Source: an uncultured Pelagibacteraceae bacterium
GTDB taxonomy: Bacteria > Pseudomonadota > Alphaproteobacteria > Pelagibacterales > Pelagibacteraceae
Length of the DNA: 60,981 nucleotides
NCBI GenBank assembly: GCA_902557995.1
Contig: CACECL010000004.1
Location: 1-60,981 of the forward strand
Reading direction: 5' to 3'
The stretch's first letter is position 1, and every line of letters begins with the position of its first letter. The notes beneath the pieces were generated by a model that searched no databases, was not told the origin of the DNA, and worked only from the letters and a program-made list of their open reading frames with translations. The translations under genes were made by a program, and so were the position numbers. Positions 10,432 to 19,008 of this stretch are shown piece by piece.

Positions 10432-11049
10432 ATGGCAAAAAAGAGCTCAAAAAAATCTTTTTCATTAACATTAAGGAATTATTTTATTACTGGTGTTGTT
10501 GTTTTAATACCAATTGGTTTTACACTCTATTTAACTAAAATTTTAATAGGTATTTCATCAAATTTAATTCCTAAAAATATTAATCCAAATAGTTATTTGC
10601 CATTTAATATTCCTGGAGTTGAAATTATTATTTCAATATTATTAATAACCATTGTCGGTGGACTTTCATTATCATTTTTTGGAAGAAGAATTCTTAAACT
10701 GATAGATGATTTATTCAAAAGAATTCCTTTTTTAAGAACAGTTTATTCTGCGATTGTTCAAATGACAGAAACTTTTTCAAAAAAAGATGATGGAAAAAAA
10801 AGTGTAGTTTTAATTGAATATCCTAGAAGAGGAGTTTGGGCAGTAGGTTTTGCTACGAAAGAAAACAAAGGGGAAATGGCTAATAAAACCGGCAAGAAAT
10901 TAATTAACGTTTTTGTGCCAACAACTCCAAATCCAACTAGTGGTTTTTTATTAATGTTTCCTATAGAGGATGTTATCTATTTAAATATGTCATTTGAGGA
11001 GGCATCTAAGTTTATAGTTTCAGCAGGAACCTCCACCAAAAAAACTTAA
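10432..11049 (+). CDS. DUF502 family inner-membrane protein
   Basis: A 205-aa membrane protein of the DUF502 family, function unknown. Two N-terminal helices (YFITGVVVLIPIGFTLYL and IIISILLITIVGGLSLSF) are followed by a conserved cytosolic or periplasmic domain with FKRIPFLRTVYSAIVQ, VEYPRRGVWAVGF-like and VFVPTTPNPTSGFLLM blocks that are hallmarks of the family. Its stop codon overlaps that of convergent recG in the palindrome CTTAAG. Confidence 0.88.
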   Translation: MAKKSSKKSFSLTLRNYFITGVVVLIPIGFTLYLTKILIGISSNLIPKNINPNSYLPFNIPGVEIIISILLITIVGGLSLSFFGRRILKLIDDLFKRIPFLRTVYSAIVQMTETFSKKDDGKKSVVLIEYPRRGVWAVGFATKENKGEMANKTGKKLINVFVPTTPNPTSGFLLMFPIEDVIYLNMSFEEASKFIVSAGTSTKKT

Positions 11050-13097
11050 GCTATATCATTTATTATATCAGCCCTATCATACAATTTTATCAATGGTTTG
11101 AATTTAGTTATATCTTCATTTGATTTTTCTATTCTTCTCATTTCCTTTTCAGCTAACAAGAAAAGATCACTATTCTGAATAGGATCTGCTAACTTAAAAT
11201 TTTTTACACCACTTTGTTTAAATCCCAAAATATCCCCAAAGCCTCGTAATTTCATGTCTTCTTCAGATATTAAAAAACCATCATTAGTGCCTTTTAAAAT
11301 TTTTATTCTTTTTTTTGCGTTTTCGCTTAGATTAGATTTAAACATTAATATGCATGAGGAGTCTTTATCTCCACGACCAACTCTACCCCTTAATTGATGA
11401 AGTTGAGATAAACCAAATTTGTTAGCATTTTCAATTATAATCGTATTTGCATTTGGAAAATCTATCCCAACCTCAATAATCGTTGTAGAAACCAAAATCT
11501 TAAATTTATTATTTAAAAAATTGATTAGTATTTCATTTTTTTCATCCACATCAGTTTTTCCATGAAGTAAACATACTTGATTTGGAAACTTGCTTTCTAA
11601 ATATTCATATTTTTTTACAGCTGATGAATGATCTAATTTTTTAGACTCCTCGATCAATGGACAAACCCAAAAAATTTGATTTCCTATGTTAATTTCTTTT
11701 TTTATAAATTTTAAAACATCTTCAATTTTAACCTCTAATTTACTATACGTTTTAATTGGTTTTCTATTTTTAGGTTTTTCTCTAATTATTGAAATATCCA
11801 TATCACCATAAATTGTCATTGTTAGAGTTCTAGGTATAGGTGTTGCTGTCATTAACAATACGTCACAATTTGGTCCACCTTTATCTGACAATTTTTTTCT
11901 TTGATTTACTCCAAACTTATGTTGTTCATCTATAATTATTAATCCTAATTTTTTAAAAATTACTTTTTTTTGAAATATTGCATGTGTTCCAAAGATAATA
12001 TCAATTTTATTATTTTCTAATTTTTTATAGATTTCTTTTTTTAATTTATATTCAGATTTTCCAGAAATAAGATCTACTTTTATATTTTTAGGAAATATTT
12101 TTTTTGCAAGCTCAAAATGTTGTCTTGCTAGAATTTCCGTAGGTGCCATAAAAGCAACCTGGAAACCAGAATTTATGCTATTTATTGCTGCTAAAAGAGA
12201 CACTATTGTTTTTCCACTTCCAACGTCTCCTTGCAAAAGTCTAAACATTTTATTTGGTGAACTTAAATCTTTGTTTATTTCGTTAAGTGTTTTTTGTTGA
12301 TCACCCGTAAGAGAAAAATCTAATTTATCAATTATAGAATTTTGTTTATTTAAATTAATAATTTTATTTTTTTTTTTTATTTTTCTTATTTTTTTCCTTA
12401 TTTCAGAATTGACAAGAAATGTTGAAAATATTTCATCAAAAGCAAGTCTTTGATAGAAATTTGATTTATAATCTCCAATATTTTCAGGTTTGTGTAGTTC
12501 TTTAATTGAGGTATTCCAACTTATATTTTTAAATTTAGATAAAATACTTTTAGAATGCCATTCATTGAAAACTGGCAAATTATTGATTATTTGATTTACG
12601 ATTTTATTATATATTTTTTCTGAAATACCTTCAGTTAATGAGTATTTATTATGAGTTTTTTTGATTAAAGAAGAATTCTCAGAAATATATTTTGGATTTG
12701 TAATTTGATATTTATTCCTAAAATAACCTATTTTACCACTAACAGTAATTTCTTTTCCTAATGGAAGTATTTTTTTAATGTATCCTTCATAACTATTAAA
12801 AAAAATAAAATCTATTTCACCAGTTTCATCACTACATAAAACTCTATTAGGTAATTTCCTTATTCTTGGGAAGTTATACTTTTGTGGAATTATAGTTACT
12901 GTTTGTATATCACCAATTTTTAAGTCTTTTATTTTTGATGACAAGCTTCTATCTGTATATGATTTTGGAAGTTTCCATAGTAAATCAAATAAATTAGTAA
13001 TATTTTTCTTCTTTAATAAATTTTTAGTTTTAGTTCCTACACCTTTTAAAGAACTTAAATCTGACAATAAATATTCATAATTTGTTTTATTATTCAT
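11046..13097 (-). CDS. recG: ATP-dependent DNA helicase RecG
   Basis: Branch-migration helicase that reverses stalled forks and processes Holliday junctions. An N-terminal helical/OB wedge region (residues about 1-240) precedes the superfamily 2 motor: Walker A GDVGSGKT, DEQHKFGV (DExH box), TATPIPRTL, and motif VI QLRGRVGRGD. The C-terminal LRGFGDILGFKQSG is RecG-specific. 683 aa, normal. Divergent from sdhE with a 25-bp gap. Confidence 0.97.
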   Translation of the reverse strand: MNNKTNYEYLLSDLSSLKGVGTKTKNLLKKKNITNLFDLLWKLPKSYTDRSLSSKIKDLKIGDIQTVTIIPQKYNFPRIRKLPNRVLCSDETGEIDFIFFNSYEGYIKKILPLGKEITVSGKIGYFRNKYQITNPKYISENSSLIKKTHNKYSLTEGISEKIYNKIVNQIINNLPVFNEWHSKSILSKFKNISWNTSIKELHKPENIGDYKSNFYQRLAFDEIFSTFLVNSEIRKKIRKIKKKNKIINLNKQNSIIDKLDFSLTGDQQKTLNEINKDLSSPNKMFRLLQGDVGSGKTIVSLLAAINSINSGFQVAFMAPTEILARQHFELAKKIFPKNIKVDLISGKSEYKLKKEIYKKLENNKIDIIFGTHAIFQKKVIFKKLGLIIIDEQHKFGVNQRKKLSDKGGPNCDVLLMTATPIPRTLTMTIYGDMDISIIREKPKNRKPIKTYSKLEVKIEDVLKFIKKEINIGNQIFWVCPLIEESKKLDHSSAVKKYEYLESKFPNQVCLLHGKTDVDEKNEILINFLNNKFKILVSTTIIEVGIDFPNANTIIIENANKFGLSQLHQLRGRVGRGDKDSSCILMFKSNLSENAKKRIKILKGTNDGFLISEEDMKLRGFGDILGFKQSGVKNFKLADPIQNSDLFLLAEKEMRRIEKSNEDITKFKPLIKLYDRADIINDIA

Positions 13098-13122
13098 TAA
13101 CTACTAATATATTCTAATTATT

Positions 13123-13386
13123 ATGATCAACATAGATGAATTAAAAAAAAAAATTATTTACCGATCTAATTATAGAGGCACAAAAGAAATGGATAATCTA
13201 TTGGGTGCATTTACAAAAAAATATATAAATAATTTGAATGAAAAAGATCTCCTTGATTTAGAAAAACTACTGAATATTGATGACACTAATTTGTATAATT
13301 TTTACAATGGTTTTAAAACTGATTTTGAATTCGAAAATAATAATATCAATTTTTTATATAAAAATTTTGACTATTCACAAAAATGA
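13123..13386 (+). CDS. sdhE: Succinate dehydrogenase flavinylation factor SdhE-like
   Basis: Small helical protein (87 aa) of the SdhE/YgfY family, which promotes covalent FAD attachment to SdhA. The family RGxxE motif is seen as YRGTKEMDNLLGAF near residues 17-30, and the C-terminal part is acidic/aromatic as usual. The location next to recG is common in alphaproteobacteria. Its TGA ends one base before the encoded CCA end of the convergent tRNA-Ser gene. Confidence 0.9.
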   Translation: MINIDELKKKIIYRSNYRGTKEMDNLLGAFTKKYINNLNEKDLLDLEKLLNIDDTNLYNFYNGFKTDFEFENNNINFLYKNFDYSQK

Positions 13387-13476
13387 TGGCGGAGAGACTG
13401 GGATTCGAACCCAGGAAAGAGTTGCCCCTTTGCCGGTTTTCAAGACCGGTGCTTTCAACCACTCAGCCATCTCTCC
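13387..13476 (-). tRNA. tRNA-Ser (anticodon UGA), intact
   Basis: A 90-nt class II tRNA on the minus strand: acceptor GGAGAGA paired with TCTCTCC, anticodon stem CCGGT/ACCGG with loop CTTGAAA (anticodon TGA), long variable arm AAAGGGGCAACTCTTT, T loop TTCGAAT, discriminator G and encoded CCA. The 5' half, from anticodon loop to 5' end, is repeated perfectly at 15122-15162, marking it as an integration target. Confidence 0.97.
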
Positions 13477-13478
13477 GT
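13438..13478. repeat. 41-bp direct repeat, left copy (att-like, inside tRNA-Ser)
   Basis: Identical to 15122-15162. It covers the complete anticodon loop (13438-13444), the rest of the tRNA 5' half and two upstream bases. This copy is part of the functional tRNA-Ser gene. Confidence 0.95.
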
Positions 13479-13550
13479 TAGCAAGGTTTTATAAGTAAAA
13501 TATTTAAATTCAACAAAAAAACAGACCTTTATATTTTGAAAATATTGACT

Positions 13551-13573
13551 TAGTTTCTAGTTGTTTTCTAGTT
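13551..13573 (+). repeat. Paired TTTCTAGTT repeats, left arm
   Basis: Two copies of TTTCTAGTT at 13554-13562 and 13565-13573, spaced 11 bp, about one helical turn. A 23-bp block matching at 20 of 23 positions occurs in the same orientation at 14983-15005 beyond the caspase-like gene. The position, 73 bp inside the left att-like repeat, resembles an integrase arm-binding site; that role is inferred. Confidence 0.75.
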
Positions 13574-13612
13574 ATCCTACAATATCCTATTTACATTTGA
13601 TAAGATGATTTT

Positions 13613-14977
13613 ATGAAATTATTTATAACTTCTTTTATATTTTTAATATTATTTCTTTCTAAGACTTATTCAAACATAACTGATTTTCAAATCGAAGGTA
13701 TAAGTATTGGAGATAAACTAACCGATCATTATGATGAATGGCAGCAAAAAAATTTTAACTCGACTAAAGTCAATAAAGGTCTTGAGGAAATTATTACTTT
13801 TACAGATTCTAATTTTAAGGTCTTTGATCAGCTGCAAATTCTATATTATACCGATAGCAAGGTTATCAAACAAATATCAGGTATTTTAGAAGTACCCATC
13901 CTTAGTAGTGTTGGGGATGGTAATCAATGGGTTACAAAATTTGAAGCATGTAAAGCCAAACAAGATAAAATTACAAAAGAAATTTCAAAATTAAGCAAAT
14001 TTAAACCTAAATATAATGATGAAAATATTTCAGATGATGGATCAAGATCATTGTCAAATGATATAGTTTTATCTAATGACGGTTTCGCAAAAATTTTGTG
14101 TATTGATACTGAAAATAACAATGATCCTTCAGACCCTGTATATTTATTTGTAACAGTCTCTAAAGGTTCAGAAAAATTTATCGCATCTTTAAAAAAGAGA
14201 AATATAGAAAATGTTGAAAGTATTATTTTAGACGATAAAAACAAAAAAAAATTTGTAAACAAAGATAAAACTTATGCATTATTAATTGCTAATTCTGATT
14301 ATGATTATTGGGAAGATCTTAATTCGCCCTATAATGATATTAATGCAATTAGTTCAATATTAAAAAACGATTATGGTTTTGAGGTTGAAATATTAAATGA
14401 TGCAGACAGAAATACAATTTTAGACAAATTATTCGAATATTCTGGAAAAACTACAGATAAAGATAATATGTTAATTTATTATGCGGGTCATGGAGATATA
14501 ATAAATAATAATGCATATTGGATACCCAAAAATGCTACAAAAAATATTTCATCTAATTGGCTTAATGTAAACGATGTTAATTCAGCTATTAGTTTAATTA
14601 AAGCTAAAGACTTATTAGTAATGGTGGATGCTTGTTACCAAGGAACAGCATTTAAAAGTGGGAATAAAAATATTATTGGACCTTCGGAACAAACTATAAA
14701 TGATGAAAAATATTATTATAAAATGTTAAATATAAGATCTGCTGTAGTAATAACTTCTGGAAACGACGAGGCTGTTATAGATGAAGTTGTAAATGGACAT
14801 TCAGCTTTTGCATATAAATTTATAGAAATTTTAAAAAATAATAAAAATTACGAAACTTCTACAAGTATGTTTGTTAAAATTAAAAAATATCACGCTAATT
14901 TAAATCAAAATCCTAACTTAATTCGTATGGCAGTATGGGGAGATCTAGGAGGTGATTTTATTTTTTTAAAAAATTAG
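13613..14977 (+). CDS. Secreted caspase-like (peptidase C14/metacaspase-type) protein
   Basis: A 454-aa protein with an N-terminal signal peptide (about residues 1-20), an unrecognised region (20-215), and a C-terminal caspase p20-like domain. The domain shows TYALLIANSDYDYWEDLNSP, a YGFEV strand, the catalytic histidine in YYAGHGD (His293) and catalytic cysteine in VDACYQGT (Cys341). Both residues of the dyad are present, so it is probably an active cysteine protease, likely specific for basic P1 residues if it behaves as other metacaspases. Exported location is inferred from the signal peptide. It is the sole gene of the tRNA-Ser element. Target and role are unknown: envelope stress, killing of relatives and phage defence are all possible. 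Confidence 0.88.
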   Translation: MKLFITSFIFLILFLSKTYSNITDFQIEGISIGDKLTDHYDEWQQKNFNSTKVNKGLEEIITFTDSNFKVFDQLQILYYTDSKVIKQISGILEVPILSSVGDGNQWVTKFEACKAKQDKITKEISKLSKFKPKYNDENISDDGSRSLSNDIVLSNDGFAKILCIDTENNNDPSDPVYLFVTVSKGSEKFIASLKKRNIENVESIILDDKNKKKFVNKDKTYALLIANSDYDYWEDLNSPYNDINAISSILKNDYGFEVEILNDADRNTILDKLFEYSGKTTDKDNMLIYYAGHGDIINNNAYWIPKNATKNISSNWLNVNDVNSAISLIKAKDLLVMVDACYQGTAFKSGNKNIIGPSEQTINDEKYYYKMLNIRSAVVITSGNDEAVIDEVVNGHSAFAYKFIEILKNNKNYETSTSMFVKIKKYHANLNQNPNLIRMAVWGDLGGDFIFLKN

Positions 14978-14982
14978 TTAAT

Positions 14983-15005
14983 TAGTTTCTAGTATGTTTC
15001 TAGTT
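14983..15005 (+). repeat. Paired TTTCTAGT repeats, right arm
   Basis: TTTCTAGT at 14986-14993 and TTTCTAGTT at 14997-15005, again with an 11-bp step, in the same orientation as the pair at 13551-13573. It begins 5 bp after the caspase-like gene stop and lies 117 bp inside the right att-like repeat. Confidence 0.75.
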
Positions 15006-15121
15006 TTGTAACTCAGGTAAGACAAGAATGACTCATTTTTCGTAAAACTAAAATTAAAAAAACTAAGCAATGACTTGTTAAGTATGCGAGTCGTCGTAAA
15101 GGGGGTAGGTATTACTTGGAA

Positions 15122-15162
15122 TTTCAAGACCGGTGCTTTCAACCACTCAGCCATCTCTCCGT
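15122..15162. repeat. 41-bp direct repeat, right copy (displaced tRNA-Ser 5' half)
   Basis: Perfect copy of 13438-13478. It holds the tRNA-Ser 5' half only: left of it the 3' half is absent, so it cannot give a tRNA. Downstream flank 15163-15204 resembles 13479-13520, the probable tRNA promoter region. It is the attR-like end of the element. Confidence 0.95.
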
Positions 15163-15246
15163 GAACACGGTTTTATAATTATAATTATTTAATTCAACCA
15201 TAAAATAGTCTAATAAACTTATTAAATATAAGCATCATGCTTTCCT

Positions 15247-16125
15247 ATGAATAAAGAATTTAACAAAGGCTTATTACTTGCTGGGTTTGGATCTTTTTGG
15301 TGGGGATTTTTTGGTGTAATTTATTTTAAATATATCGCTTATATTGGTCATATAGAATTAGTAGTTCATAGATGTTTATGGACAGCGTTTACTTTAATTC
15401 TGACTACTTTTTTTTTCTCTAAATGGAATATTTTTTTTAAAATTGTAAAAAATAAATCAAATTTATTTTATTTATTTATCTCAGGATTTTTAATTTTTAT
15501 AAACTGGGGTGTATGGATATATGCTATAGCAACAAATAGAATTATAGATGCGAGTTTTGGGTATTTTATTATGCCTATTTTAAGCGTAATGCTTGGTTAT
15601 CTCTTTTTTAAAGAGAAACTTAATAAAAAAAGAGTTTTTTCAATTCTCTTAGTTATTCTATCAATTCTTTTTTTAATAATAGTAAGCATTAAATCATTGC
15701 CTTGGGTTGGTTTAATTGTTGCTTTAAGTTGGGGGTTTTACAATCTTGTTAGAAAAAAAATAAACGTTGATACTGATATAGGCCTTCTTATAGAGAGTTT
15801 ATTCATACTGCCATTTGCACTGTTAGCTTTTTATTTGATAGCAAGTAAAGGATATAATGATTTTCAATTATCCAACCCATCGATGATGCTATTCATTTAT
15901 CTTGCCGGACCTATGACTGTCATACCTTTATTTTTATATGTTAGGGGGGTTGAACTCTGTGGTTTAGGACCGACTGGCATGATATTTTATATAACCCCCA
16001 CTTTTCAGTTTTTATTAGGGTATTTTTATTACAACGAGCCTTTTTCAATAACAAAATTAGTTAGTTTTATTTTTATTTGGATTGCTGTAATTATATATTT
16101 GAAGGATTTGCATGAAACTAATTAA
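15247..16125 (+). CDS. rarD: RarD-type EamA/DMT transporter
   Basis: A 292-aa inner-membrane protein with about ten hydrophobic helices in two EamA repeats. The N-terminal KGLLLAGFGSFWWGFFGVIYFKY and HRCLWTAF and the central YAIATNRIIDASFGYFIMPI are typical of the RarD group. Substrate is unknown. The 3' end overlaps the transglycosylase gene by 14 bp, so it may be the first gene of the following long operon. Confidence 0.9.
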   Translation: MNKEFNKGLLLAGFGSFWWGFFGVIYFKYIAYIGHIELVVHRCLWTAFTLILTTFFFSKWNIFFKIVKNKSNLFYLFISGFLIFINWGVWIYAIATNRIIDASFGYFIMPILSVMLGYLFFKEKLNKKRVFSILLVILSILFLIIVSIKSLPWVGLIVALSWGFYNLVRKKINVDTDIGLLIESLFILPFALLAFYLIASKGYNDFQLSNPSMMLFIYLAGPMTVIPLFLYVRGVELCGLGPTGMIFYITPTFQFLLGYFYYNEPFSITKLVSFIFIWIAVIIYLKDLHETN

Positions 16126-17113
16126 TTTTTTTTTATTTTTTATTATAATTTCTATCAATTACTCATTAGCAGATATCAATAAAGAATTTGAAAATTGGAA
16201 ATTAAATTTTAAAAAAATAGCTTTAGAAAATAATATTTCAGAAAAAACATTTGATATAGTTATGTCTGATACTAAATTTTTATCAGATGTAATAAAATAT
16301 GATAGGTATCAACCTGAATTTTATGAGGATACTAAAACTTATATTTCAAAAAGAACATCTTCAAAAAAAGTCTCGTTAGGAAAAAAATTTTATGAAAAAA
16401 ATTCAACGTTAATCAATAACGTTGAAAACGAATTTAATATTGAGAGAGAGTTACTATTAGCTCTAATGGGTATAGAAACTAATTTTGGAACTTATGTTGG
16501 TAAAATGGATATTTTATCCTCTTTGGCAACTTTAAGTTTTGATAAAAGACGATCAGAATTTTTTACAAATGAATTATTAATTCTTTTGAGATTAATTGAA
16601 AATGAACAAATAGATTATAAAACGTTATATGGATCTTGGGCAGGTGCTTTTGGTTTTTTTCAATTTATGCCATCAACAATGAAAAATTATGCAATTGACC
16701 ATGATGGCAACGGATATATAGATTTAAAAACAAATAATGATGCTTATGCTTCAGCATCAAATTATTTAAATCAAATAGGTTGGAAAAGTGAGAGTCCTTG
16801 CTTTTATAGAATTGATTTATCAGAGAATATACCAAGTAAATATTTGAATATTTCTGCAAAAAAACTTCATGATAAAAAAAAATTAAAATATTTTAGAAAA
16901 TTTATTAAAAATAATGATCAAATAGACAACAAGTATAACTCTTTAAAAGTAGCCATTATAACTCCAGATAAAGATATCATACCTGATGCCGAAACTTTAA
17001 ATCCAGCTTATATCGTGTTTGATAACTATGAGATAATATTACAATGGAATAGATCATTGCGATTTGCTTTAGCCGTTTGTACATTAAAAGATAAATTTAA
17101 AAATGAACTTTAA
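16112..17113 (+). CDS. mltB: MltB-family lytic murein transglycosylase
   Basis: Cleaves peptidoglycan glycan strands with 1,6-anhydro product formation. A signal peptide covers residues 1-20. The catalytic glutamate is in LLALMGIETNFGTYVG, and the SLT/MltB motifs ATLSFDKRRSEFF and WAGAFGFFQFMPSTMKNYAIDHDGNGYIDL follow. At 333 aa it fits the family; no lipobox is seen, so it should be periplasmic. It overlaps rarD and the following rlpA-like gene (11 bp). Confidence 0.93.
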   Translation: MKLINFFLFFIIISINYSLADINKEFENWKLNFKKIALENNISEKTFDIVMSDTKFLSDVIKYDRYQPEFYEDTKTYISKRTSSKKVSLGKKFYEKNSTLINNVENEFNIERELLLALMGIETNFGTYVGKMDILSSLATLSFDKRRSEFFTNELLILLRLIENEQIDYKTLYGSWAGAFGFFQFMPSTMKNYAIDHDGNGYIDLKTNNDAYASASNYLNQIGWKSESPCFYRIDLSENIPSKYLNISAKKLHDKKKLKYFRKFIKNNDQIDNKYNSLKVAIITPDKDIIPDAETLNPAYIVFDNYEIILQWNRSLRFALAVCTLKDKFKNEL

Positions 17114-17864
17114 AAAGCTAATAATAATTCTTTCTATATTTTTTTTATCTGCATGTAATCAATTTGATCAAAATAATAAAAACTTAGTTTATATTAGTGA
17201 TCAAAAGTATAGTAATACTGGATTTGCTTTAATTTATGATGATGAATTAAAAAAAGAAAAAAAAATATCTAAAAAAATTGATAATAGATCTCTTTTAATT
17301 TTTCATAATAAAATTAAAAAAAATTCATTTGTTAAAATTACTAATCCTGCTAATGATAAGTCAATTATAGCTGAAGTGATCTCTAATAATGTTACATTCT
17401 CATCTTTTTATAATTCTGTAATTACGCAACGTATTGCTGAGGAGTTATCACTTGACCCTAAAGAGCCTTTTATTGATCTTGTTTTAATCTCAAAAAGTTC
17501 AACATTTGTAGCTAAAAAAGCAAAGACATTTGATGAAGAGAAAAGTGTAGCCGAAAAAGCTCCTGTTGATGGAATTACTATAGATAATCTTGGTAAAGAA
17601 AAAGAGAAAGAAGTCAAAATAAAAAAACATAAATTTTTATATTCAATAAAAATTGCAGATTTTTATTACAGAGACTCCGCAGAAAATATGGTTGATAGAA
17701 TAAAAGATGAGACAAATATAAAAAAATCTGTAATTAAGAAATTATCTAAAACTAAATATAGGGTATTATTGGGTCCGTTTAATGATATAAAAAAACTGGA
17801 AAAATCATTTAATGAAATAAAAGTATTAAATTTTGAAAATATAGAGATATTAAAAGATGTTTAG
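17103..17864 (+). CDS. rlpA: RlpA-like lipoprotein with degenerate barrel and SPOR domain
   Basis: Lipoprotein signal with lipobox LSAC (Cys18), a double-psi beta-barrel-like region (about 45-140) and a C-terminal SPOR domain (about 175-250, FLYSIKIADFYYRDSAENMVDRI... RVLLGPF), which binds denuded septal glycan. The usual VNDRGPF motif of RlpA reads ISNNVTF, so the acidic catalytic residue appears lost and hydrolytic activity is doubtful. The mltB-rlpA-dac order is the alphaproteobacterial division/cell-wall arrangement, which supports the identification. Confidence 0.8.
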   Translation: MNFKKLIIILSIFFLSACNQFDQNNKNLVYISDQKYSNTGFALIYDDELKKEKKISKKIDNRSLLIFHNKIKKNSFVKITNPANDKSIIAEVISNNVTFSSFYNSVITQRIAEELSLDPKEPFIDLVLISKSSTFVAKKAKTFDEEKSVAEKAPVDGITIDNLGKEKEKEVKIKKHKFLYSIKIADFYYRDSAENMVDRIKDETNIKKSVIKKLSKTKYRVLLGPFNDIKKLEKSFNEIKVLNFENIEILKDV

Positions 17865-19008
17865 AATATTATTAATCGTAATTTTTTTTAGTTTTTCATT
17901 AGCAAATGTTTCAAAAGCAAATTTTGATGTAAAGGCAAGAACTGCAATATTACAAGATTATCATTCTGGAGAAATTCTCTATGAAAAAGATCCAGATATT
18001 TCAATTTATCCAGCTTCAATGACAAAAATAATGACAGCAATTATTGCTTTTGATTTAATAAAATCAGGCGATCTTAGATTAGACGAAAAATTTATAATAT
18101 CTGAGAGAGCTTGGAGATTATCTACATCTGGATATTCATCGATGTTTATAATGGTAGGTGATCAAGTCTCTGTAGAAAATTTATTAAGAGGTATTATTGT
18201 TGCTTCCGGTAATGATGCATGTATTGCATTAGCCGAAGGTATAGCAGGTACTGAAGAGGAATTTGCAATTTTAATGACTGCTAAAGCAAAAGAATTAGGG
18301 ATGGATGATACAAATTTTTCTAATTCATCAGGAATAAATGATCCCGACAATTACTCAACTGTTAGAGATATTTTAAAAATGTCTAGATATTTAATTAAAC
18401 AACATCCTGAATTTTACAAAATGTTTGCTGAAAAAGAATTTACGTGGGATAGAACAGGGGGCGATCCAATAACACAAGGAAATAGAAATCCATTGCTTTA
18501 TAAAAATCTTGGAGCAGATGGAATAAAAACTGGTTATTTAGCTGTTGAAAAATATTCTTTAGCATCATCAATAGATAGAAATGGCAGAAGATTGATTGCT
18601 GTAGGAAGCGGTTTTAATTCAAAAAATGCCAGATCCAAAGAAAGTACAAAATTACTTACATTTGGTCTTACTAACTATGATCTTGTAGAAATAGCTAAAG
18701 CCAATAAACCATTACACAAAATTGATGTTTGGTTAGGAAAAGAGAATAGTGTGCAAGCATATACAAAGGAAGATATTTATAAAACAATCAAAAAAGCAAA
18801 AAAAAAACTTTTAAAAGTTGTTGTTAAGTATGATGGACCAGTCGAAGCACCAATTGAAAAAGATCAAAAAATAGCCACTTTAAGAGTTGTTTATGATCAA
18901 GAACTAGTTGGTGAGTATGATTTACTTTCATCGAAAGAAATTAAAAAAGTTAATTTTTTTACAAGATTAATAAAATCAATAAATTATTTAATTTGGGGTG
19001 ATGTCTAA
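17857..19008 (+). CDS. dacA: D-alanyl-D-alanine carboxypeptidase (PBP5/6 type)
   Basis: Trims the terminal D-Ala from peptidoglycan stem peptides in the periplasm. Signal peptide 1-21. All three serine-peptidase S11 motifs are present: SxxK as SMTK (Ser54-Lys57), SxN as SGN (in VASGNDACIA) and KTG in DGIKTGYL. A C-terminal PBP5-type beta domain (about 280-350) and a short hydrophobic/amphipathic tail follow. It overlaps rlpA by 8 bp and tmk by 8 bp. Confidence 0.95.
   Translation: MFRILLIVIFFSFSLANVSKANFDVKARTAILQDYHSGEILYEKDPDISIYPASMTKIMTAIIAFDLIKSGDLRLDEKFIISERAWRLSTSGYSSMFIMVGDQVSVENLLRGIIVASGNDACIALAEGIAGTEEEFAILMTAKAKELGMDDTNFSNSSGINDPDNYSTVRDILKMSRYLIKQHPEFYKMFAEKEFTWDRTGGDPITQGNRNPLLYKNLGADGIKTGYLAVEKYSLASSIDRNGRRLIAVGSGFNSKNARSKESTKLLTFGLTNYDLVEIAKANKPLHKIDVWLGKENSVQAYTKEDIYKTIKKAKKKLLKVVVKYDGPVEAPIEKDQKIATLRVVYDQELVGEYDLLSSKEIKKVNFFTRLIKSINYLIWGDV

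Larger units (their letters stand above)
13438..15162. mobile_element. Small integrated element in tRNA-Ser carrying a caspase-like gene, no integrase
   Basis: Bounded by perfect 41-bp direct repeats (13438-13478 and 15122-15162), 1684 bp apart start to start. The repeat runs from the anticodon loop to 2 bases beyond the tRNA 5' end, the kind of target used by tyrosine recombinases. Looser similarity continues about 40 bp further on both sides (shared GGTTTTATAA and AATTCAAC). Inside are one gene (13613-14977) and two near-identical 23-bp repeats flanking it. No integrase, relaxase or replication gene fits in the space, so it is either a decayed island or an element mobilised in trans. The bounds are seen; mobility is inferred. 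Confidence 0.8.

Noticed and set aside
13277-13498. A plus-strand frame containing GGETGIRTQERVAPLPVFKTGAFNHSA
   Set aside because: It is the antisense translation of tRNA-Ser and overlaps sdhE in another frame.
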